Positions 1 to 7,061 of a stretch of 32,639 nucleotides of DNA are shown here, one piece after another. Every line of letters starts with the position of its first letter. Position 1 is the stretch's first letter. The notes under the pieces were generated by a model. That model ran no database searches. It worked only from the letters and a program-made list of their open reading frames with translations, and was not told the DNA's origin. Source of the DNA: Methanolobus sp. UBA32 (GTDB lineage: Archaea; Halobacteriota; Methanosarcinia; Methanosarcinales; Methanosarcinaceae); NCBI GenBank assembly GCA_002507205.1, contig DAZF01000015.1:806-33444 (forward strand), in the 5' to 3' direction. The translations under genes and the position numbers were made by a program.

Positions 1-1395
1 AATAAAATGGTTATTTATCAAAATGACTTAACTGATCCTGATGCGCCATGGTATGATGATGATCCTATGAGGGATTCAGGTACGCTTTTCAGTGATAATA
101 TGGCTACAGTAGGCCCTGATGAAAGCGGATATGATTTGAATGAAATATATGCGCACTATGATATTGCATCTGATACACTCTATGGTATGGCTACAGTATA
201 TGGTCTGCCAGGTGACCTTGATGGAGACGGAAGCATATCCAGTCTTGTTTCTAATGGAGACACAGTGGGTCCCGTAACAGGACAACCCATCAATGGTATT
301 GGTGTTGGTGAACAATTCAGTATTACACTGACCCAGGGTTCCAAAAGCCTGCTTATCACTGTTTCCGGAAACGACTGGACAGTTTCCCCGCTTAGCGGTA
401 CATTCCCTGGCTTTTCAGAAGCAAATGTATATGCAGCTAACAGCCAGGCCGGAAATGCAGTGTATGAAATAGCGGTAAGCGGTATCGCTGCCCATTTCAA
501 TCTTGTTCCTGGTGAGGATCTTGAAGTCAGGGTAATTGCCGGAGGAAACCTCGACATACCTGGAGAGGACCAGGCAAGTATCTTTGTTGCTATACCAAAC
601 CCGGAGATCGATATTGAGAAGGCAACCAACGGTGTGGACGCAGATAATCCAACAGGACCAGTACTTCAGCCTGGGGATGATGTCACATGGACCTATGTTG
701 TTACTAATACCGGAAATGTGCCACTGGAAGATGTAGTTGTCACAGATAATAAGCTTGGTACAATATCCAATATTGTAGATCAGGGTAACGGTGACAATAT
801 ACTAGACATTGATGAGGTATGGACCTATGAGGCAAATGGAACGGCTGAATGTGGTCAGTATGCTAATATTGCTGATGTTGTAGGTTACTATGATGTCATT
901 CCGGTAACTGATGAAGATCCAAGCCACTACATCGTAAGGTGTGAACCCGATATTGACATTGAGAAGCACACCAATGGCTTTGATGCAGATTACCCTGCAG
1001 GTCCACAGATAGAGGTAGGACAGACCATTAAGTGGGAATACTTCGTAACCAACAATGGTAACGTACCACTGGAGAATATCGTTGTTGTGGATGACGTAAT
1101 CGGTACGATTGGGGATGATAAGATTGTTTCCAGGAGTATGAACAATGATAATATTCTCGATGTAGGCGAAACATGGACCTATGTGGTTACTGATATTCTG
1201 GAGGAATGTGTTCCACAGTATGAGAATATTGCTGTTGTAACCGGTGAGGATGAGCAAGGTGCCGTCGTAACTGATGAGGACCCAAGTCACTACCACTGCC
1301 AGCCTGTTGTCCCACTACTGACGCCTGTTGGTATACTGGCTATGGTCGGTGCACTTGGAGTACTTGGAATTGTCACGCTTAGACGTCGTGATTAA
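1..1395 (+). CDS. Surface protein with DUF11-like repeats and VPxxxP sorting tail (5' truncated)
   Basis: The reading frame is open to the left window edge, and the first Met (base 7) is followed by no signal peptide, so this is the C-terminal part of a longer exported protein. Residue numbers count from that Met. A calcium-loop-like DLDGDGSIS lies near 70-78. Two related beta-sandwich repeats follow (about 198-311 and 313-431). Each begins with an I-D-I-E-K motif and contains GNVPLE(D/N), an N-I-L-D motif, a W-T-Y motif and TDEDPSHY, as in DUF11-type cell-surface repeats. The C-terminus is a sorting signal: VPLLTP (435-440), a hydrophobic helix and RRRD. This fits VPxxxP-CTERM proteins, which archaeosortases cleave and probably attach to lipid. 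The gene directly downstream is an archaeosortase, which supports the reading. The likely location is the outer cell surface; the ligand is unknown. Confidence 0.85.
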   Translation, partial: NKMVIYQNDLTDPDAPWYDDDPMRDSGTLFSDNMATVGPDESGYDLNEIYAHYDIASDTLYGMATVYGLPGDLDGDGSISSLVSNGDTVGPVTGQPINGIGVGEQFSITLTQGSKSLLITVSGNDWTVSPLSGTFPGFSEANVYAANSQAGNAVYEIAVSGIAAHFNLVPGEDLEVRVIAGGNLDIPGEDQASIFVAIPNPEIDIEKATNGVDADNPTGPVLQPGDDVTWTYVVTNTGNVPLEDVVVTDNKLGTISNIVDQGNGDNILDIDEVWTYEANGTAECGQYANIADVVGYYDVIPVTDEDPSHYIVRCEPDIDIEKHTNGFDADYPAGPQIEVGQTIKWEYFVTNNGNVPLENIVVVDDVIGTIGDDKIVSRSMNNDNILDVGETWTYVVTDILEECVPQYENIAVVTGEDEQGAVVTDEDPSHYHCQPVVPLLTPVGILAMVGALGVLGIVTLRRRD

Positions 1396-1440
1396 TTCCA
1401 ATCCTTTTTCTTTTTCATAGTTTTTTTTCTTGGAGGAAAG
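1396..1440 (+). terminator. T-rich stretch between surface protein and archaeosortase genes
   Basis: The 45-base gap holds three T-runs, the longest of eight Ts, followed by a GGAGG ribosome binding site for the next gene. Poly-T tracts are enough to terminate archaeal transcription, so partial termination here could make the abundant surface protein outnumber its processing enzyme. No hairpin was seen. Confidence 0.4.
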
Positions 1441-2034
1441 ATGGCTAAAAAAGACAAACAATTAAAAGGTGCCAGGAAACATAAAACTATAGAAAAAGTA
1501 GATGGTCCTTTAGTTCACAGTAAGGGTAATGTGAACGCATTTTTGAAAAAGAACAAGCGTGTTCTCAGGTTCATAGGGCCATATCTCTTTTACATAGCAC
1601 TTTTCACAGGGACATATGTATTATTTCAGGAGAAGTTCCTTTTCCTGAGTACGTCGACTGCAAGTGCCCTTTCAGTTCTGATGTCTCTCTTTGGAGTTGA
1701 AAGTTCTTCTTATGGGCAGTCCGTTTACATGAACGGCTTTTCTGTGATGGTCATAGATGAATGCACGGGGATGTATGAACTGCTGGTTTATGCCGGATGT
1801 GTGCTTGCCTATCCTACTACATTACGTAATAAGGCACTTGGTATCGTTCTGGGAATTCCTGCGATGTTAGCTATAAACATGTTCAGGCTGATTTTCCTTT
1901 CTTTTGTGGGACTGATGTATCCTGCACTTTTCAGCTATGTGCATTACTATCTGTGGCAGATAACGTTTATCTTCTTGATCGTGATGCTAATGTTACTGTG
2001 GATAGAAAAGATAGTAAAGAGTGGAAATATTTGA
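1441..2034 (+). CDS. Archaeosortase (exosortase/archaeosortase family)
   Basis: A 197-residue integral membrane transpeptidase-like protein. After a basic N-terminus of about 40 residues there are several hydrophobic segments (about 44-62, 70-85, 100-125, 131-160, 166-190). The three residues expected for the family are visible: Cys108 in ECTGMYE, Arg149 in NMFRL and His168 in SYVHYY. The family cleaves C-terminal tripartite tails at the membrane and is thought to join the new end to a lipid. The gene follows a protein ending in a VPxxxP tail after 45 bases, so the two are probably a dedicated pair (archaeosortase B-like; the subclass is inferred from the substrate). The start is preceded by GGAGG at a good distance. 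It is shorter than ArtA-type enzymes. Confidence 0.9.
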   Translation: MAKKDKQLKGARKHKTIEKVDGPLVHSKGNVNAFLKKNKRVLRFIGPYLFYIALFTGTYVLFQEKFLFLSTSTASALSVLMSLFGVESSSYGQSVYMNGFSVMVIDECTGMYELLVYAGCVLAYPTTLRNKALGIVLGIPAMLAINMFRLIFLSFVGLMYPALFSYVHYYLWQITFIFLIVMLMLLWIEKIVKSGNI

Positions 2035-2147
2035 ATGGGGAATAATTTGCAAATAGCAAAGAGTGATGAAGATCCTTGATATGGTCAGCTTGTCTGAAAT
2101 GGTGGAACTTCCTATGAAGTGTTCATCCTTAAAACACGATAAAACAT

Positions 2148-2408
2148 ATGTTTTCAATTATACATTTGAGTGTGGGTGATACTATAAGAAGAACCAAATC
2201 GACAATAAGTGTGGAAATATTAAGGGCTGCATTAGAGGGGGCTAAAAAAACACATATTGTATATCGCGCAAATCTGAACTTTGAAGTTGTGAATAAATAC
2301 CTGTCCTTTTTAAAGGAAAAGGGTTTGATAGAACAAAAAGATAATTTGTATGTCACAACTGAAAAAGGCAGGGAGTTTCAGGAGATTGTAAAGTATTTAG
2401 GAATGTAA
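2148..2408 (+). CDS. Small winged-helix DNA-binding protein
   Basis: An 86-residue protein resembling the archaeal single-domain winged-helix family (HTH_45 type). It has an opening helix (IRRTKSTISVEILRAAL), a T-H-I-V-Y-R-A-N helix, a recognition-type helix (NFEVVNKYLSFLKEKGLI) and a wing ending in T-E-K-G-R-E-F. The start is uncertain. No clear ribosome binding site precedes the ATG, and in-frame TTG (2166) and GTG (2172) would begin closer to the conserved region, since relatives usually start at the R-R-(S/T)-K motif. It is probably a transcriptional regulator. The target is unknown; neighbours are the archaeosortase upstream and sufC 176 bases downstream. Confidence 0.8.
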   Translation: MFSIIHLSVGDTIRRTKSTISVEILRAALEGAKKTHIVYRANLNFEVVNKYLSFLKEKGLIEQKDNLYVTTEKGREFQEIVKYLGM

Positions 2409-2584
2409 TGTGCAATCGTTCCCACAACCCGCTATATCTTTTATATCCTTAGCATGGCATTGAATTAGCATACTATTTTCTTAAATCTCAATAGGTTTTT
2501 AACCGATAACCTGTATAATAAAGCTGGATTTTCATGAATTTTGAATATCATGGATATTAATAATCATAAAAAGGAGGCCATATT
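2409..2584 (+). promoter_or_regulatory. Leader and promoter region of sufCB
   Basis: An AT-rich, gene-free stretch with a TATA-like TTTATATCC near 2444-2452. The element CCGATAACC (2503-2511) recurs 62 bases before the rpl7ae start. A GGAGG ribosome binding site lies a few bases before the sufC ATG. The transcription start was not determined. Confidence 0.4.
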
Positions 2585-3331
2585 ATGCTGGAGATCAATA
2601 ATCTAACAGTTGAAATCGGCGGCCGAAGGATACTGAAAGGCGTTGACCTTAATGTTGAAGCCGGTTACACTAACGTTCTTTTCGGACCAAACGGAGCAGG
2701 CAAATCCGCACTTCTTATGACACTGATGGGATTTAGTGGTTATAATGTTGTAGAGGGAGAAATCATTTTTAAAGGAGAGGACATCACCAACATGTCGGTC
2801 TTTGAAAGGGCGCAAATGGGTATGGGTATCATGACTCAGAGACCTCCTAATATGAGTGGTGTTAAACTCCATGATCTTTTGAATGTCATTACTAAGGACC
2901 TTAAGGAAACTGAAAGTCTTGCTGAAACGCTGGATATGGTCAGGTTCTTTGAAAGGGACGTCAATGTTGGATTTTCAGGTGGAGAGATCAAGAGGTCTGA
3001 GCTTCTCCAGCTTTCTGCACAGAATCCCGATTTTCTTCTTCTTGATGAACCTGAATCCGGTGTGGATCTTGTGAGCATTGAACAGCTTGGTCAGACGATT
3101 AACCAACTCTTGCAGAAAGACTGTAAATGTGCCGGTGACAGGTGCAAGCACGGCAAATCTGCACTGGTAATTACACATACCGGGCAGGTTCTTGACTATG
3201 TAGAAGCTGACAGGGGCTACATCTTGTGTAATGGGACAGTCATGTGTTCAGGAAACCCACGTGAAATGCTGACCGAGATCAAAGAACAGGGATATGAGGA
3301 GTGTATCAAATGCAAGCTGATGAAGATTTGA
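2585..3331 (+). CDS. sufC: Fe-S cluster assembly ATPase SufC (SmsC-type)
   Basis: A 248-residue ABC-type ATPase that pairs with SufB to build iron-sulfur clusters in the cytoplasm. Visible motifs are Walker A GPNGAGKS (34-41), Q-loop TQRPP, signature FSGGEIKRSE, Walker B with D-loop FLLLDEPESGVD and switch His198 in VITHTG. Compared with bacterial SufC it has a cysteine-rich insert between the D-loop and switch His (Cys180, Cys182, Cys187) and a C-terminal C-x2-C (Cys240, Cys243), so it might bind metal. It overlaps the start of sufB by 22 bases. No sufS, sufE or sufU is nearby, in line with the reduced SufBC (SMS) systems of methanogens. Confidence 0.93.
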   Translation: MLEINNLTVEIGGRRILKGVDLNVEAGYTNVLFGPNGAGKSALLMTLMGFSGYNVVEGEIIFKGEDITNMSVFERAQMGMGIMTQRPPNMSGVKLHDLLNVITKDLKETESLAETLDMVRFFERDVNVGFSGGEIKRSELLQLSAQNPDFLLLDEPESGVDLVSIEQLGQTINQLLQKDCKCAGDRCKHGKSALVITHTGQVLDYVEADRGYILCNGTVMCSGNPREMLTEIKEQGYEECIKCKLMKI

Positions 3332-4533
3332 GAAAGAGGGCAGAGGCTGCACTCAAGAAGACTGCCGCTTATGGTGAGGATTTCGACCTTGATGAATACT
3401 CCATTGCTTCAAAAGATGTCGAAAAAACCGAGGATCTTGGTGAACTTAGTGAAGAGGACCAGAGGACTCTTCTGAACGTGGGATTCACGCCATCTGAGGA
3501 AAACAGGTCAGGTAGTCTCATTATGCTGGATAATGCGGTCACACACACGTCCCTGCGTGATAAGGATGTCGTGGAACTGATGTCCCTCAAAGATGCAATG
3601 AAGACTCATGACTGGGTTAAGGATTATGTCTGGAAACTGGTCAAACCGGATGCAGACAAGTATACTGCAATGAGTTATCTTCAGGAAGCTGACGGCTATT
3701 TCATCAGGGCTCCGGAAGGCAAAAAATCAAAGATGCCGGTTCAGACATGTTTGCTTCTGGGTTCCAAGCAGGTTTCCCAGACCGTTCACAATATAGTTAT
3801 TGTTGAAGAGGGAGCAGAGCTTGATGTTATAACTGGCTGTTCTACAAAACATGGAATTGAAAAAGGTCTCCATCTTGGAATCTCTGAGATGTATGTTAAG
3901 AAAGGAGCAACCCTGAACTTCACGATGATCCACAATTGGGCAGAACAAATTGGTGTCAGGCCAAGGACTGTCGTTCATGTGGAAGAAGGCGGTAAATACA
4001 TCAGTAATTATGTGACGCTTAAACCTGTCAAATCCATACAGGCATATCCGACTGTCGTCCTTGAAGGCAAAGGTGCCTTTGCAAGATTGAATACTATCGC
4101 AGTGGCACACCCGGGTTCTGAGCTTGATCTTGGAAGCAGGGTTATTTTTAATGCAGAGGATACAAAGGCTGAACTTATATCAAGAACAATTACCACAGGA
4201 GGCAATATCATTGCCCGAGGTGAGATGATTGGTAATGCTAATAAGGCGAAAGGTCACCTTGAATGTCATGGACTTGTGCTTGGTGGGGGAATGCAAAGGG
4301 CGATCCCTATACTCGAGGCAAATGTTGAAGATATCGAACTATCACATGAAGCTGCTGTGGGCAGAATAGCACGTGAACAGATCGAGTATCTCATGGCAAG
4401 AGGACTTACGGAAGAAGAATCCGTGGGTATGATCGTAAGAGGATTCCTTGATGTTGGCATCCAGGGTATTCCGGATGAACTAAAGGCTGATATAGATGCC
4501 ACAATCGCAAAAATAGGGGAGAATGCTATCTGA
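3310..4533 (+). CDS. sufB: Fe-S cluster scaffold SufB/SufD family (SmsB-type)
   Basis: A 407-residue scaffold partner of SufC. The middle and C-terminal parts form the repetitive beta-helix typical of SufB/SufD. Cys319 in LECHG sits where SufB has its scaffold cysteine, and His346-Glu347 in LSHEAAVG matches the conserved HEA motif near the C-terminus. The C-terminal helices (EEESVGMIVRGFL) are the SufC-binding region. I chose the ATG at 3310 because GAGGAG lies eight bases upstream; a GTG at 3301 overlaps that binding site. A single SufB-type protein with no SufD suggests a B2C2 complex. Overlap with sufC implies coupled translation. Confidence 0.92.
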   Translation: MQADEDLRKRAEAALKKTAAYGEDFDLDEYSIASKDVEKTEDLGELSEEDQRTLLNVGFTPSEENRSGSLIMLDNAVTHTSLRDKDVVELMSLKDAMKTHDWVKDYVWKLVKPDADKYTAMSYLQEADGYFIRAPEGKKSKMPVQTCLLLGSKQVSQTVHNIVIVEEGAELDVITGCSTKHGIEKGLHLGISEMYVKKGATLNFTMIHNWAEQIGVRPRTVVHVEEGGKYISNYVTLKPVKSIQAYPTVVLEGKGAFARLNTIAVAHPGSELDLGSRVIFNAEDTKAELISRTITTGGNIIARGEMIGNANKAKGHLECHGLVLGGGMQRAIPILEANVEDIELSHEAAVGRIAREQIEYLMARGLTEEESVGMIVRGFLDVGIQGIPDELKADIDATIAKIGENAI

Positions 4534-4573
4534 TTCTCTCTTTTCAAGTTAATTAATCATATGAGGGGAATAA

Positions 4574-5428
4574 ATGAATCAAAAATATGCAGCAATATTT
4601 CTAGCAGCCATTATGGTATTATCTGTTTTTTCATATTTCGTTGCCAGTTTTATGGGAGATTCCAACGACGATGAAGTAGCAACAGATTTACAGGATGCAC
4701 CAGGGTTTGAGATCATTGGAGGGACACATTTTAACGCAGAAATAAATTCTATTTCTGATGGGCTTGCAATTAGTCCGGAGGGTATATCAAATGCAGCATA
4801 CATTGATTACTCTAAAGTTTATGGTACTCCGCTTCAGGCATTTGCACCAAATATCACGGATCTGTATTCAGTGTATAATACTCTGATCGTCAAAAGATAC
4901 TCAGCATACAACGATGATGGCTTTGCATTTGAAGCACATGTGCTATCGCCGGAAATTGTAAATTTCCAGTACATGCCAGCAGAAACTTATAACGGTTACC
5001 AGATCCTTTTGAGAGGTCAGGAATTATACAATGTTATAGGTACTCCTACATTATTGGGACAGCAAAGCAGTCTTGAGCAGGTTATCGATGTTTCATCAGG
5101 TATAGCAAATGCTTCTACAGACTATGCTGAATTGCTTGAATATGTGGAACCGGGAGCTGAATACCAGATGCTGAGTTCTAATGACATTCTTGCTGACCAG
5201 CATTACCTGGAATTCAGAGGACTGGAGGACGGTAATTACTCAAGGACAGAGATCTTCCTTAATCCGTCGGACTCTGCACTTAGTACAATATCAGCTCTTG
5301 AAGGTAACAGCACTGAAAGAGGTTTGTTGTATGATACAACCATTGAAGATGATGGAAAGATCGTAAAAGTTGTTGTTACGTCCAATGAATCTAATTTCTT
5401 CAATCTTGCAATGGAACAATACTGGTGA
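4574..5428 (+). CDS. Exported or membrane-anchored protein of unknown function
   Basis: A 284-residue protein with an N-terminal hydrophobic segment (residues 5-27), either a signal peptide or an anchor, then an acidic extracellular part. No lipobox was seen. I do not recognise a domain. The region from about 40 looks mixed alpha/beta, with motifs such as GFEIIGGTHFNAEINSI, and the body contains no cysteine. It follows sufB by 40 bases in the same direction with its own GAGGGG ribosome binding site, so it may be in the suf transcript, but nothing visible links it to Fe-S chemistry. A hairpin terminator overlaps its stop codon. Confidence 0.75.
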   Translation: MNQKYAAIFLAAIMVLSVFSYFVASFMGDSNDDEVATDLQDAPGFEIIGGTHFNAEINSISDGLAISPEGISNAAYIDYSKVYGTPLQAFAPNITDLYSVYNTLIVKRYSAYNDDGFAFEAHVLSPEIVNFQYMPAETYNGYQILLRGQELYNVIGTPTLLGQQSSLEQVIDVSSGIANASTDYAELLEYVEPGAEYQMLSSNDILADQHYLEFRGLEDGNYSRTEIFLNPSDSALSTISALEGNSTERGLLYDTTIEDDGKIVKVVVTSNESNFFNLAMEQYW

Positions 5429-5452
5429 TGTCTTATCACCATTTTCTTTTTT
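5423..5452 (+). terminator. Hairpin terminator overlapping a stop codon
   Basis: Inverted repeat TGGTGAT (5423-5429) and ATCACCA (5435-5441) with a five-base loop, followed by a T-rich run. The left arm includes the TGA stop of the exported protein. Confidence 0.6.
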
Positions 5453-5693
5453 AAATTTCCTGCCACAAGGTTTATACCTGAACAAGTTATTTAATGACTC
5501 CAATTGCGCATTATGCAAATATTATATGTGCAGATGCAGTAATTCAGAGCCAATACTTTGGCATTAAACTTTGTGTCAGTTAATTATTGATAACTTTATT
5601 ACAATCGTAATTGGCCAAATTAGCCGATAACCGGCATACAATGAATAATGAAAAACCATGAGTATACATCATGGTTTCGAAGGAGACTATAAT
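5453..5693 (+). promoter_or_regulatory. Promoter and leader of the ribosomal protein block, with leader hairpin
   Basis: No gene is seen here. A TTTATA element lies near 5471, and CCGATAACC at 5624-5632 matches an element upstream of sufC. Just before the ribosome binding site is a perfect 9-bp hairpin: AAACCATGA (5653-5661) and TCATGGTTT (5669-5677) with a seven-base loop. The AAGGAG site starts three bases after the stem. The hairpin could modulate rpl7ae translation; no kink-turn consensus is visible in it. Confidence 0.5.
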
Positions 5694-6050
5694 ATGGCAG
5701 CTAAATTTGATGTTCCAGAAGAACTTGTAAACAAAGCACTTGAGAGTGTAGAACTGGCAAGAGACACAGGCAAATTAAAGAAAGGTATAAATGAAGTGAC
5801 AAAAGCTATCGAGAGAGGCATCACAAAGCTTGCAGTAATTGCAGAAGATGTCGATCCTGCTGAAGTTATTGCACACATTGCACCACTCTGTGAAGAGAAG
5901 AATGCAGCTTACATTTATGTAAAAGAGCAGAAAGAGCTCGGTGCTGCCTGTGGAATAGGTGTTGCTTGCTCTGCTGTCGCTATTATTGACGCTGGCAAGG
6001 GTAGTGAGCTTGTTGAAGACATTGCACAGAAAGTAAGTGCACTTAAATAA
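5694..6050 (+). CDS. rpl7ae: Ribosomal protein eL8/L7Ae
   Basis: A 118-residue K-turn RNA-binding protein that serves in the 50S subunit and, in archaea, also in box C/D and H/ACA RNPs and RNase P. The core [25 protein letters not shown] carries the RNA-contact segment G-x-N-E-V-T-K, and [10 protein letters not shown] is the conserved late strand-loop. The start is the ATG 14 bases after the start of an AAGGAG site; an upstream in-frame ATG at 5658 lies inside the leader hairpin and is unlikely. First gene of a typical archaeal block with rps28e, rpl24e, ndk and infB. Confidence 0.97.
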   Translation: MAAKFDVPEELVNKALESVELARDTGKLKKGINEVTKAIERGITKLAVIAEDVDPAEVIAHIAPLCEEKNAAYIYVKEQKELGAACGIGVACSAVAIIDAGKGSELVEDIAQKVSALK

Positions 6051-6072
6051 TCCCGATACGTGAGGTATCACT

Positions 6073-6288
6073 ATGGCAGATGAAGATACAGGCTATGCGG
6101 CTGAAGTCATCGATGTTATCGGTAATACCGGTATGCATGGTGAAGCCAGCCAGATCCAGTGCCGTGTGCTTGAAGGCCGTGACAAGGGCCGTATAATCAC
6201 CAGAAATTGTGTTGGTCCTGTAAGACTCGGTGACATCATGATGTTGATCGAGACTTCCAGAGAAGCTAAGAAACTGACTACCAGATGA
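6073..6288 (+). CDS. rps28e: Ribosomal protein eS28
   Basis: A 71-residue small-subunit protein with an OB-like fold, recognised from the segment [20 protein letters not shown] and the C-terminal [11 protein letters not shown], both hallmarks of the family. The GAGG ribosome binding site lies in the loop of a short potential hairpin, GATAC (6055-6059) with GTATC (6065-6069). The gene is 22 bases downstream of rpl7ae and 10 bases upstream of rpl24e, so it is part of the same transcript. Confidence 0.97.
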   Translation: MADEDTGYAAEVIDVIGNTGMHGEASQIQCRVLEGRDKGRIITRNCVGPVRLGDIMMLIETSREAKKLTTR

Positions 6289-6298
6289 GGTGACTACA

Positions 6299-6487
6299 AT
6301 GGAACAAAGAAAATGTTCTTTTTGCGGTGAAATTCTTGAACCGGGAACCGGTAAGCTCTTCGTAAAAAAGGATGGTTCAACTTATTATTTCTGCACATCC
6401 AAATGCGAAAGCAATTTCGATCTCGGAAGGTTACCAAGACGTACAGTCTGGACCGAACAGGGCAGAATACACTTGAAGAAAGCATAA
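6299..6487 (+). CDS. rpl24e: Ribosomal protein eL24
   Basis: A 62-residue large-subunit protein with a treble-clef zinc finger: C-S-F-C near the N-terminus and FCTSKC in the middle give the four zinc ligands (C-x2-C and C-x3-C). The start is the ATG at 6299, with GAGGTG six to seven bases upstream. The GTG at 6290 overlaps that binding site and is discounted. Length is normal for the short archaeal form. It is closely packed between rps28e and ndk. Confidence 0.96.
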   Translation: MEQRKCSFCGEILEPGTGKLFVKKDGSTYYFCTSKCESNFDLGRLPRRTVWTEQGRIHLKKA

Positions 6488-6500
6488 TTGGGTGTTCTAA

Positions 6501-6950
6501 ATGGAACAGACATACATTATGATCAAACCCGATGCAGTCCAGCGTGGACTGATGGGTGAGATTATTTCAAGGGTAGAGAGACGCGGCCTTAAGATCGCAG
6601 CTATGAGACTGGGTGTCATGAGTGAAGAGAGTGCAAAGGAGCACTACAAGGAACATGCTGAAAGGCCATTCTTTGCTTCACTTATTGAGTATGTGACATC
6701 AGGTCCTTCTGTTTCCATGGTAGTGGAAGGAAAGAATTCCATTGCTATCATGCGTGCAGTGAACGGTGCAACAAATCCTGTCGATGCACTCCCTGGAACA
6801 ATAAGGGGAGACCTCGCAATTGAAACCGGCAGGAATGTAGTACATGCTTCAGATTCAACAGAATCCGCACAGCGTGAAATAGCTATCCACTTCAAGGATT
6901 CAGAGATAGTGAACTATTCAAAGATCGATGAGGTTTGTCTCTACGAGTAA
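6501..6950 (+). CDS. ndk: Nucleoside diphosphate kinase
   Basis: A 149-residue enzyme that transfers the gamma-phosphate of ATP to other nucleoside diphosphates through a phosphohistidine. The catalytic His115 lies in NVVHASDS. Other family marks are the N-terminal YIMIKPDAVQRGL and the loop NPVDALPGTIRGD. Length is standard. It sits 13 bases after rpl24e with a GGGTG ribosome binding site, a placement shared by many archaea, and probably supports GTP supply for translation. Confidence 0.97.
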   Translation: MEQTYIMIKPDAVQRGLMGEIISRVERRGLKIAAMRLGVMSEESAKEHYKEHAERPFFASLIEYVTSGPSVSMVVEGKNSIAIMRAVNGATNPVDALPGTIRGDLAIETGRNVVHASDSTESAQREIAIHFKDSEIVNYSKIDEVCLYE

Positions 6951-7061
6951 GTAGTGACAACTCAGGATGTTTGCGATACTTATATTAAGCAAACGTCCTG
7001 AAGTATCCTTTACTCAAAATTGTTTTCCAATCATCCTAACTATCTTTGAAGGGGCTTGTGC
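6951..7061 (+). promoter_or_regulatory. ndk-infB intergenic inverted repeat and leader
   Basis: CAGGATGTTTGC (6963-6974) and GCAAACGTCCTG (6989-7000) form a 12-bp stem with one G-T pair and a 14-base loop. The loop's GATACTT (6975-6981) can also pair with AAGTATC (7001-7007) just outside the stem, so two folds compete. It may terminate the ndk transcript or lie in the infB leader. GAAGGGG precedes the infB ATG. Confidence 0.5.

Noticed and set aside
5653..5677. A kink-turn in the rpl7ae leader
   Set aside because: The stem is perfect, with no three-base bulge and no tandem G-A pairs.
6963..7007. An H-type pseudoknot between ndk and infB
   Set aside because: Both stems are directly adjacent with no bases left to cross the grooves, so a full pseudoknot is sterically unlikely; kept as competing stems.
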